Source: Endozoicomonadaceae bacterium (GTDB lineage Bacteria; Pseudomonadota; Gammaproteobacteria; Pseudomonadales; Endozoicomonadaceae). Taken from it: a stretch of DNA of 7,186 bases. The stretch is from positions 1 to 7,186 of the forward strand of contig JAGLCE010000032.1 of NCBI GenBank assembly GCA_023146365.1, in the 5' to 3' direction. Both the position numbers and the translations under genes were made by a program. A model generated the notes under the pieces. The model was not told the origin of the DNA. It saw only the letters and a list, made by a program, of their open reading frames with translations, and ran no database searches. Shown piece by piece: positions 1 to 6,135 of this stretch. Numbering within the stretch: the stretch's first letter is position 1; each line of letters begins with the position of its first letter.

Positions 1-1
1 T

Positions 2-589
2 GAAGAACAACATACAGTTGAAAAACAGGATAACTCTACTCACCAGTCAACATTGAAAGTTCAATATATTTCTGCGAATGAATTTAATAACCTTATTAAT
101 AATCAAACTGCTTCAGATGATATTTATTACATAGTGACAGAACATCTAAAACTACACCAGGTATCCGGTTCAAAAGAATTTAAGTTACCTGAGCATTTAA
201 TGGTAATAGGACACTTCGATGCTTCTTGTACTGGTCTTACCCACCTGCCAGAAGACTGTACTATCACTGGTTCTATTAATCTTTCCAGATGTCCGATAAA
301 GGCCATTCCTGAATCCATCAGTACAATCGGTGGGAGTCTTTATTTAACTAACTGCACCGCCCTAACCAAACTACCCGAAACCATGAAAGCACATATAAGT
401 ATAAATTTTTCAGGATGCACCAGCCTAACAACTCTACCACAACATATTATTACCGGCGACACTCTTTGCTTGAATGGCTGCATCAACATTAAGAAGTTAC
501 CCAAGACTATGGAGTGCTCTTACGTTATGTCTGTTAATTGCCCCAAGATTAACACTCAGACTTTATTAATGTTGACCATAGATCGATAG
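2..589 (+). CDS. Leucine-rich-repeat protein, 5'-truncated by the window edge
   Basis: The reading frame is open from base 2 (195 residues visible) and ends at TAG 587-589. A TTG at 53 could be read as a start, but it lies inside sequence that is coding in the complete paralogue at 1047-1901, so the true start is upstream of the window. The visible part opens with a charged linker, then a short conserved block, then about six 20-22-residue units of the form LPE-x-hydrophobic-x(3)-LSGCTxLTx. The conserved Cys-Thr after the strand resembles the cysteine-type LRRs of plant resistance proteins. Such repeats usually bind other proteins. No catalytic domain, signal peptide or membrane segment is visible in this part. 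The C-terminus (TQTLLMLTIDR) departs from the paralogue, which stops soon after CPKI, so the end may have been altered by the adjacent IS30 remnant. Being an LRR protein is well supported; a role as a secreted effector or host-interaction protein is only inference. Confidence 0.8.
   Translation, partial: EEQHTVEKQDNSTHQSTLKVQYISANEFNNLINNQTASDDIYYIVTEHLKLHQVSGSKEFKLPEHLMVIGHFDASCTGLTHLPEDCTITGSINLSRCPIKAIPESISTIGGSLYLTNCTALTKLPETMKAHISINFSGCTSLTTLPQHIITGDTLCLNGCINIKKLPKTMECSYVMSVNCPKINTQTLLMLTIDR
16..75 (+). repeat. Left arm of a 60-bp perfect inverted repeat (partner 1540-1599)
   Basis: By eye, these 60 bases match the reverse complement of 1540-1599 without mismatch. Similarity continues with scattered differences through both LRR genes. 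The arm encodes the end of the linker and the first residues of the conserved block (VEKQDNSTHQ then STLKVQYIS). Confidence 0.85.
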
Positions 590-915
590 CATAGGTGACA
601 CACGCTTGCCCGATAAAAACTCAATCGGATTAAAGTAGTTTAAGGCTTTTCGCGGGCGTATGTTGATTAGACATTGAGCCTCATCAATTTTATGTCTAGA
701 TAAGCCGCCAGTTTTCATTTCCTTGGGAAAGAATCGCATTAGTATTCTCGTTAAATTCACGTTGCCATGACTGGTATGGCTTGGCAAAATAGTTTTTACC
801 GCCTAATGCTCGAGTTATGCTTACGTGGTCTGCGAACTCTCCACTGTTATCAAACGTAAATGCTATCGTTCAGTCAGAGTTAGCTGCTTGTAATGGTTTT
901 TCAATATGGATACCT
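590..915 (-). pseudogene. IS30-family transposase remnant (C-terminal DDE region)
   Basis: Reading the minus strand gives the second and third catalytic blocks of IS30-family transposases. The first is TFDNSGEFADH, with the catalytic Asp codon at 849-851. It is followed by GGKNYFAKPYQSWQRE and then NENTNAI, with the catalytic Glu codon at 747-749. The family signature continues in another frame as RFFPKE, then INIRPRKALNYFNPIEFL. A frameshift therefore lies near 729-738. An in-frame TGA occurs at 870-872, just upstream of the TFDN block. The N-terminal helix-turn-helix and the first catalytic Asp are absent; family members have roughly 300-400 residues and only about a third remains here. It cannot be active. 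I could not define terminal inverted repeats; the left boundary may lie as far left as about 566, overlapping the end of the first LRR gene. Family assignment is firm, exact ends are not. Confidence 0.8.
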
Positions 916-1001
916 GGGTTGTTTTGTGAGAACTACAGCCTACGAGCAGCTAGCTCTCAAATCCACTCCATGTGTGTCGGTTATTGTGGCAATCTATGGA
1001 T

Positions 1002-1028
1002 TACTAAAATATAGATATCCCAAGATAT
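1002..1028 (-). terminator. Weak candidate terminator after the second LRR gene
   Basis: On the minus strand, about 20 nt past the stop of the LRR gene, ATATC and GATAT form a 5-bp AT-rich stem around a TTGG loop (stem 1015-1019/1024-1028), followed by CTATATTTTAG. The stem is short and weak, so this is tentative. Confidence 0.3.
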
Positions 1029-1046
1029 TAAATAAACTTATAGAGT

Positions 1047-1901
1047 CTATGATTTAATCTTCGGACAATTAGTACAATCAACAATGGTCAAGGCATTAAT
1101 CTCCCTGGGTAGTCGCTCAAGATTGATGCAGTTACGAAAGAAAAGAGTGGTGCCGACGCTAATTTTTAGAGGTGGATTTTTTAGGCTGGTGCATCCTGAA
1201 AAATTAATACTCAACTTTGCTGTCATTGTTTCGGGTACCTTGGTTAGGGCGGTGCAGTTAGATAAATCAATAGCTTGATTGATTTTATTGAATGAGTCAG
1301 GAATGCCTGTCAGGTTCGAACATCCGGAAAGATCAATGAAGCCAGTGATAGTAAAGTCTTCTGGTAGGTGTTCAAGATCGAGATTGCCAGTAGCATCGAA
1401 AGATCCTAGTATCGTTAAATGCTCAGGTAACTTAAATTCTTTTGAACCGTACACACGGTGTAGTCGTATATTTTCTTCTATTATGTAATGAATATCATCT
1501 TCAGCAGTTTGATTATCAATAAGTTTATTAAATTCATTTGCAGAAATATATTGAACTTTCAATGTTGACTGGTGAGTAGAGTTATCCTGTTTTTCAACTA
1601 TATGTTGTTTTTCAGTGTTAAGTTTTTTTTCAGTGTTAAGTTGTTCTTCAGTTTTCCGCTGATTGATACGATCTTTATATGTTTTATATTCTTTACCAAA
1701 AATAGTGTTACAATTATTATTTTCATTGTATATTGATTCTACTTTCGATAACTGCACTTTTCGGTTACAAAATAATGCACAGATTAGCGATTTTACACAC
1801 ATGGCAACATTCATTGCCGTAGACTTTTTATGAAAACGATTTCTATTCCAAGTGTACGAGCATAAAGCCATTATTGAAAAATTGATACTTTTACTATCCA
1901 T
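1047..1901 (-). CDS. Leucine-rich-repeat protein, complete paralogue of the gene at 2-589
   Basis: This gene encodes 284 residues. The start is ATG 1899-1901, preceded at about 5 nt by GGTGA as ribosome-binding site. Residues 1-80 are basic and Cys-rich, with a modestly hydrophobic stretch near 30-45 (AMNVAMCVKSLICALFC) that could be a short membrane or signal-anchor segment but is not a typical signal peptide. Residues about 82-110 form a Glu/Lys/Gln-rich linker built from a 6-residue repeat (LNTEKK, LNTEKQ, HIVEKQ), probably helical. Residues 113-156 are a conserved block, and 157-282 hold about six 20-22-residue LRR units (for example LPEDFTITGFIDLSGC and VPETMTAKLSINFSGC). The paralogue shares most residues from TLKVQYISANEF onward. 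The product stops at CPKIKS, with nothing beyond the repeats. No family with known function is recognised. A protein-binding or effector role is plausible from the LRRs alone. The gene reads as more AT-rich than putA, which fits accessory origin. Confidence 0.85.
   Translation of the reverse strand: MDSKSINFSIMALCSYTWNRNRFHKKSTAMNVAMCVKSLICALFCNRKVQLSKVESIYNENNNCNTIFGKEYKTYKDRINQRKTEEQLNTEKKLNTEKQHIVEKQDNSTHQSTLKVQYISANEFNKLIDNQTAEDDIHYIIEENIRLHRVYGSKEFKLPEHLTILGSFDATGNLDLEHLPEDFTITGFIDLSGCSNLTGIPDSFNKINQAIDLSNCTALTKVPETMTAKLSINFSGCTSLKNPPLKISVGTTLFFRNCINLERLPREINALTIVDCTNCPKIKS
1540..1599 (-). repeat. Right arm of the 60-bp perfect inverted repeat (partner 16-75)
   Basis: This is the reverse complement of 16-75 with no mismatch seen. 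Together with the diverged flanks it makes the two LRR genes a large imperfect inverted repeat around an IS30 remnant. Confidence 0.85.
1589..1642 (-). repeat. Intragenic 18-bp tandem repeat, three units
   Basis: Three in-frame 18-bp units lie at 1589-1606, 1607-1624 and 1625-1642. The second and third differ at one base (start g or t); the first is more diverged. They encode HIVEKQ, LNTEKQ and LNTEKK. The paralogue at the left edge has only one matching unit (HTVEKQ, bases 11-28) between the same flanks TEEQ and DNSTHQ. The array therefore changed length by 36 bp without breaking the frame. Its first unit overlaps the perfect inverted repeat. Confidence 0.8.
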
Positions 1902-1929
1902 GTTTCACCGATAAAAGACAGTTACTGTT

Positions 1930-1958
1930 AATTTATACTGTTGTGTTATAACATGTAA
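1930..1958 (-). promoter_or_regulatory. Candidate promoter of the second LRR gene with a palindrome in the spacer
   Basis: On the minus strand, TTACAT (1953-1958) and TAAATT (1930-1935) are separated by 17 nt, a sigma-70-like arrangement about 30 nt before the start codon. An overlapping TATAAA (1932-1937) gives a 15-nt spacer instead. The spacer holds the perfect 10-bp palindrome TGTTATAACA (1944-1953), which could be an operator or chance in AT-rich DNA. Confidence 0.35.
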
Positions 1959-2392
1959 TTATTGAGCGTTTTTCTTTTTGTTTAATTCACATTAAACCTT
2001 ACTTATATCATATTTGAGTAACGATTATTGAAAAAGTTCATTGCTTTGTGTGAACTAACAATAATTAAACAATATGATTAGCCATGTGGTGTATCTTGTT
2101 ATTTTATAACTTGAAAGAATCTTGCTAACCGGCTATTGAGCAACGGAATAATCTTCTTGTGTCAGAAAATATTATGCGTTAGTCTCCTCTCACAATAACA
2201 ATCTCGATTTTATTAATGTTGGAGCCATGTTGGAGCCATGTTTATTGAGTATGACAAGGTGTTTATTCACACAGGCTATTCTTCTTTTTTTTCATCAATT
2301 ACTTCATCTGCGATCATTTAAAGTTAGGCTTTTGCTAATCTTTCCTTCACTCGCAACGCATGCTAAATGAACACACACTGACAACTCATGTT
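1959..2392. other. AT-rich intergenic stretch with no recognisable gene
   Basis: No open frame with a credible start, ribosome-binding site or recognisable product was found on either strand. Apart from a short direct repeat at 2217-2238 it shows only A/T-rich runs, such as the T-tract near 2285. It could hold a small RNA or the remains of a lost gene, but nothing specific supports either. Confidence 0.5.
2217..2238. repeat. 11-bp tandem direct repeat
   Basis: The unit TGTTGGAGCCA occurs twice in direct succession (2217-2227, 2228-2238). It lies in non-coding sequence and looks like a local slippage duplication. Confidence 0.7.
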
Positions 2393-2413
2393 AAAAAAAA
2401 GCATGATCCATGC
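2393..2413 (-). terminator. Candidate rho-independent terminator for the putA transcript
   Basis: On the minus strand a perfect 5-bp stem GCATG/CATGC with a 3-nt loop (2401-2413) is followed directly by eight T (2400 down to 2393). The stem is short but the U-tract is strong. It lies about 220 nt beyond the putA stop, after the longer hairpin at 2575-2612. Confidence 0.45.
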
Positions 2414-2424
2414 GACACTTGCTA

Positions 2425-2569
2425 AAAAAACTTCTTCTATTCAAGCAAGTTAAAAGTTGACATTGATAAACCAATCGTTGAGGTTCGAAGTTGCCACTAC
2501 GGTCACGCAGTATATCAGGCTATGAATCTGGACAGTAAAACAACCGAATATTCAGAAAAACCTTCTTGA
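2425..2569 (+). other. Unrecognised open frame without a start codon, possible gene fragment
   Basis: After an in-frame stop at 2422-2424, one plus-strand frame stays open for 47 codons to TGA near 2567-2569. It reads KNFFYSSKLKVDIDKPIV, then EVRSCHYGHAVYQAMNLD and a polar tail. The composition looks more protein-like than the surrounding AT-rich DNA. The only internal ATG is late and has no ribosome-binding site. I do not recognise the family. It may be the tail of a decayed gene or a chance frame. Confidence 0.2.
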
Positions 2570-2574
2570 AATCT

Positions 2575-2612
2575 AGAGCTAAAACAACCCATTACTAAGC
2601 TGCTTTAGCTCT
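2575..2612 (-). terminator. Long hairpin just downstream of putA (3' stabiliser or weak terminator)
   Basis: The 14-base arms at 2575-2588 and 2599-2612 pair completely in the minus-strand transcript (AGAGCTAAAGCAGC with GTTGTTTTAGCTCT, two G-U pairs) around a 10-nt loop. It starts about 23 nt after the putA stop. No U-tract follows, so it may protect the mRNA 3' end or need Rho rather than act as an intrinsic terminator. Confidence 0.5.
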
Positions 2613-2635
2613 CTCCTAAGCACGTTGATAAATCT

Positions 2636-5600
2636 CTATTCAACGCTCTCTACCCCCATGGACAACAAAGAGGCATTGCCACCAACAGCCGTTGTATTCG
2701 TCGAGCGTGTTCGTTCTGTCGCAAATCGAAATAAATAATGAGGCCCACCCGCTTTGGGACCGGTTCCCGACAACCCTTGCCCACCAAATGGCTGAACACC
2801 CACCACAGCACCGATCTGATTTCGATTAACATACACATTGCCTACTCTGACACAACGATCAATATAAGCCGCTGTTGCTTCATTACGCGTATGAATACCC
2901 AGTGTCAGGCCAAAACCTGTTTTATTAATCTCATCAATGACACGGTCAAGCTCGCTGAAAGCATAACGTATCACATGCAAAACAGGACCAAAGTGTTCCT
3001 TGTTCAGCTCGCTAATCGACTGTATTTCAAATGCAACGGGCGATAAGAAATAACCATTATCGCAATCAGCCGACAGTGGAGTTTCAGCCAGAAGAATTGC
3101 CGACTGTTTCATACAATTAATGTGTGCCTGCAAATGCCCCCGTGCATCCCCATCAATAACAGGGCCGATATCAGTTTCATGCAGCACAGGATTTCCAACC
3201 GACAATTCAGCCATAGCCCCTTGCAACAACTCAATCATCCGATCGGCCACATCTTGCTGCAAATAAAGTACCCGCAATGCTGAGCAGCGTTGACCAGCAC
3301 TGGAAAATGCAGAGTGAATCACATCGACAACCACTTGCTCAGGTAGAGCCGTTGAATCCACAATCATCGCATTCTGCCCCCCTGTTTCTGCAACAAGGGT
3401 AGCAATTGGACCTTCCTTGGCAGAGAGCGTGCGATTGATCTGCTTCGCTGTCTCCGTTGAGCCGGTGAAAGCCACGCCAGCCACGCGTTCATCTGCCACC
3501 AGTGCAGCGCCAACGGTGTAACCATCCCCAGGCAAAAACTGGATAACATCCTTTGGGACACCTGCTTCCAATATTAGCTGCACCGTTCTCCAGGCAATCA
3601 GCCCAGCCTGTTCTGCAGGTTTGGCAATGACGGCATTCCCAGCGACCAGTGCTGCTGACACTTGTCCAATAAAAATTGCCAATGGAAAGTTCCATGGGCT
3701 GATACAAGCAAAAACACCTTTGCCTGTCAGATACAGCTCATTTAATTCACCCGTAGGCCCAAGCAAGGATTTTACTGTGAAATTCTCTCGAGCCTGAACA
3801 GCATAATAACGACAAAAATCCACAGCCTCTCGGATCTCGTCGATAGAATCCTGTATGGTTTTACCTGCCTCCCTGTGACACAACGCCACAAATTCCGGCT
3901 GATGATCTTCCAACAACTCTGCGAGACGATCAAGGCAGTCTGCTCGCTCACTGACAGGTCGATTACTCCAGTCAGGCCAAGCATTACTAGCGACTGTAAT
4001 GGCCTGATCCACATGCTGTGCATCCGCCCAGTCAATCTCGCCCACCTGATCATCTAACTGGTAAGGACATTGCACTGAATGCTTGTGTACAGTCTCAACC
4101 CTCTTCCCTTGAATAATCGGTCCGGCTGAATAGCATATCTGCAGATACGCTTTGACCGCCGTCTGAAATGGCAGCCATTGTGATTCAATATTAATATTAA
4201 TGCCGGCTGAATTTCGACGCAAAGGCTCAAAGATTTCCGATGGCTGCGGAATACGGTCATTTGAAAAAGATAAATAACTTTTCAACACAGAGACAGGGTG
4301 CTTGACTAAATCAGAGACCGGTGTTTTTGCATCAACAAGCCGATGAACAAACGACGTATTAGCTCCATTTTCAAGTAAACGCCTAACCAAATAGGGCAAA
4401 AGATTCTGATGACTACCCACCGGCGCATAAATTCTAACAGCCGCTGATTCTTGCTCAATAATCGTATTATATAACGCATCCCCCATACCATGCAGCCGCT
4501 GAAATTCGAAATTTCTATGCTCTGCCATGCTGAGAATACTAGCAACAGTATGGGCATTATGACTGGCAAACTGCGGATAGATCAGACCCGAAACCGTGTC
4601 ACTCAACAGAAAACGGGCACAAGCCAGATAAGCAACGTCAGTCGCCTCCTTTCGGGTATATACCGGATAATCTGTCGACAATCCAAGCTCTTGAGCCAAT
4701 TTTATTTCACTGTCCCAATAGGCACCTTTCACCAAGCGCACTGGGATACAATCGCCAACCTCTCGTGCAAGTGCAGCAAGCCAGCACAAGACCGGAAGCG
4801 CACGTTTGGAATAAGCCTGAACCACTAAGCCGAATTGCTGCCAGCCTTTCACATCTGGATGCCGGTACAACTTTTCAAATAGCTTCAGCGACAATTCAAG
4901 ACGATCTGCTTCTTCTGCATCAATGGTGATACCGACCCCACATGAACGCGCTTTTTTGAGTAACACCAATAGCGAATCATAGAGTTCTGTCATCACCCGC
5001 GCTTCCTGGCTAGGCTCATAACGAGGATGCAGCGCGGAAAGCTTAACAGAAATAGTAGACGGGGATGTTTTTTCAGTATTATCACTACACTGACCGGTAG
5101 TTTCTATCGCTTGCACATAAGCATCATAATAACGTTGTGCATCATCAGCCGTTAGTGCGGCCTCTCCTAGCATATCAAATGAGTAAGTATACCCCTTTTC
5201 GCGATAGTCACGAGCATTATTCAAGGCTTCCTGGATCGTTCTGCCTAACACAAAATGCTTGCCCATAATTTTCATCGCCTGATGCATGGCCTCACGAATC
5301 ACAGGCTCACCCAAACGATTGACCAACCGATTGATGACACCTTTTATCGTTCCATCATCAGATGAATTCATCGTCACCACTTTACCGGTTAACATTAACC
5401 CCCACGTTGAAGCATTCACCAATAGCGAATCACTCTTACTAAGGTATTGCTCCCAATCAGCCACGCTCAGCTTGTCACGAATCAGTGAGTCTGCCGTCTT
5501 CGCATCAGGGATACGCATTAACGCTTCAGCCAGACACATCAGCAAAATGCCTTCTTTCGTATCCAAACTGTACTGGAGTAACAAAGCATCAATCATGAGA

Positions 5601-5812
5601 ATCGCATCATCACGACGACGAACTTTCTCTATTAGCTGGGTAGCTCGCTCTTCAATCGCAGTGATCTCTTCAGAAGATGGCTCAGCCAATGTCATCAGCT
5701 GTAATAGCCACTCTGCCTCATCCAAACTGTAGCAACTGGATATCTGGGCTTTCAATGAATCAGCCCCTTTTTGGAGAAAATCGGAGGAAAGAACCTCTTC
5801 TGTTGAATACAT
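2636..5812 (-). CDS. putA: Bifunctional proline dehydrogenase / glutamate-semialdehyde dehydrogenase, short form
   Basis: This 1058-residue enzyme oxidises L-proline to P5C with FAD, passing electrons to the membrane quinone pool, then oxidises glutamate semialdehyde to glutamate with NAD+. Residues 1-160 form the helical arm region. The proline dehydrogenase barrel (about 190-500) carries SVKLSALHPRYE (255-266), RLVKGAYWDSEIK (359-371), FASHNAHT (415-422), FEFQRLHGMGDALY (435-448) and the substrate-binding arginine pair R477-R478 in RRLLENGANTSF. The aldehyde dehydrogenase part (about 570-1030) carries SPWNFPLAIF (705-714), AFTGSTE (781-787), the glutamate of AETGGQN (E809) and the catalytic cysteine of AGQRCSA (C843). 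There is no ribbon-helix-helix DNA-binding N-terminus, unlike the 1320-residue E. coli protein, and no long C-terminal extension. It therefore resembles type A PutA enzymes and should not be an autorepressor. The start ATG is 5810-5812; the upstream Shine-Dalgarno (AGG about 12 nt away) is poor. All key residues are present. No putP neighbour is visible. Confidence 0.97.
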   Translation of the reverse strand: MYSTEEVLSSDFLQKGADSLKAQISSCYSLDEAEWLLQLMTLAEPSSEEITAIEERATQLIEKVRRRDDAILMIDALLLQYSLDTKEGILLMCLAEALMRIPDAKTADSLIRDKLSVADWEQYLSKSDSLLVNASTWGLMLTGKVVTMNSSDDGTIKGVINRLVNRLGEPVIREAMHQAMKIMGKHFVLGRTIQEALNNARDYREKGYTYSFDMLGEAALTADDAQRYYDAYVQAIETTGQCSDNTEKTSPSTISVKLSALHPRYEPSQEARVMTELYDSLLVLLKKARSCGVGITIDAEEADRLELSLKLFEKLYRHPDVKGWQQFGLVVQAYSKRALPVLCWLAALAREVGDCIPVRLVKGAYWDSEIKLAQELGLSTDYPVYTRKEATDVAYLACARFLLSDTVSGLIYPQFASHNAHTVASILSMAEHRNFEFQRLHGMGDALYNTIIEQESAAVRIYAPVGSHQNLLPYLVRRLLENGANTSFVHRLVDAKTPVSDLVKHPVSVLKSYLSFSNDRIPQPSEIFEPLRRNSAGININIESQWLPFQTAVKAYLQICYSAGPIIQGKRVETVHKHSVQCPYQLDDQVGEIDWADAQHVDQAITVASNAWPDWSNRPVSERADCLDRLAELLEDHQPEFVALCHREAGKTIQDSIDEIREAVDFCRYYAVQARENFTVKSLLGPTGELNELYLTGKGVFACISPWNFPLAIFIGQVSAALVAGNAVIAKPAEQAGLIAWRTVQLILEAGVPKDVIQFLPGDGYTVGAALVADERVAGVAFTGSTETAKQINRTLSAKEGPIATLVAETGGQNAMIVDSTALPEQVVVDVIHSAFSSAGQRCSALRVLYLQQDVADRMIELLQGAMAELSVGNPVLHETDIGPVIDGDARGHLQAHINCMKQSAILLAETPLSADCDNGYFLSPVAFEIQSISELNKEHFGPVLHVIRYAFSELDRVIDEINKTGFGLTLGIHTRNEATAAYIDRCVRVGNVYVNRNQIGAVVGVQPFGGQGLSGTGPKAGGPHYLFRFATERTRSTNTTAVGGNASLLSMGVESVE

Positions 5813-5837
5813 ATTTTTTTTATACCTAAAGATAGAA

Positions 5838-5866
5838 ATCAGATAAATCTAGCATTGACAGATCAA
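5838..5866 (-). promoter_or_regulatory. Candidate putA promoter
   Basis: On the minus strand TTGATC (5861-5866) and TCTGAT (5838-5843) are 17 nt apart, each matching four of six sigma-70 consensus bases, about 25 nt before the putA start. The -35 box overlaps a small inverted repeat (TTGA-N4-TCAA, 5855-5866) that could bind a regulator. Further upstream two AGTTAA direct repeats lie near 5902-5922. All of this is tentative. Confidence 0.3.
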
Positions 5867-6103
5867 ATAAACTGCAAGCCAGCCCTTACAACGGTTATAG
5901 AATTAACTACCACATTGTTAACTAGAAATAACACCTGCTCATCATGTTTTTTGATATAACACAGCATTCTTTATCTAGACGATACCCAACGCAATAACCA
6001 TTATCGTTATTTTTGCTAACAAAAGCACATTAAGCTCTCTACTTCTATAGACAACATTATTCTCAGCATGTTGCTTCTAAATTCTTAAATATCACCTAAC
6101 AAG
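5867..6103. other. Intergenic region between putA and the OmpA-like pseudogene
   Basis: No gene is visible on either strand. It contains the upstream region of putA (minus strand) and a small AT-rich inverted repeat AATAAC-N7-GTTATT at about 5994-6012. No transporter or regulator fragment was found. Confidence 0.5.
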
Positions 6104-6135
6104 AGGAAATATCATGAAAATTTATGATATTTCCT
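6104..6135. repeat. Perfect 12-bp-arm inverted repeat over the pseudogene stop codon
   Basis: AGGAAATATCAT (6104-6115) and ATGATATTTCCT (6124-6135) are exact reverse complements around an 8-nt loop. On the minus strand the stem covers the last codons of the OmpA-like frame, with its TAA at 6122-6124 at the loop edge. No U-tract follows, so it is at best a weak terminator or an mRNA end-protecting hairpin. Confidence 0.7.

Noticed and set aside
566..787. Small independent minus-strand gene of 73 codons
   Set aside because: Its residues are the C-terminal motif of an IS30 transposase (RFFPKE, RPRKALNY); the rest of that domain lies upstream in another frame.
817..1488. Plus-strand open frames between and inside the LRR genes (817-1014, 1084-1278, 1279-1488)
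   Set aside because: They are antisense to the IS30 remnant or the LRR gene and read as shadows of those frames.
1589..1642. Short tandem repeats as a possible CRISPR array
   Set aside because: The units are contiguous, in frame and without spacers; they encode a protein linker.
2388..2453. 21-codon plus-strand frame (MLKKSMIHATLAKK...)
   Set aside because: There is no Shine-Dalgarno sequence, and it overlaps the A-tract and terminator-like hairpin; nothing supports translation.
2478..2500. GGTTCGAA motif resembling a tRNA T-loop
   Set aside because: No matching stems, anticodon arm or acceptor stem surround it.
4490..5732. Long open frames on the plus strand inside putA (4490-4828 and 5286-5732)
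   Set aside because: They are antisense to a well-conserved enzyme with all catalytic motifs, have no family resemblance and no ribosome-binding sites.
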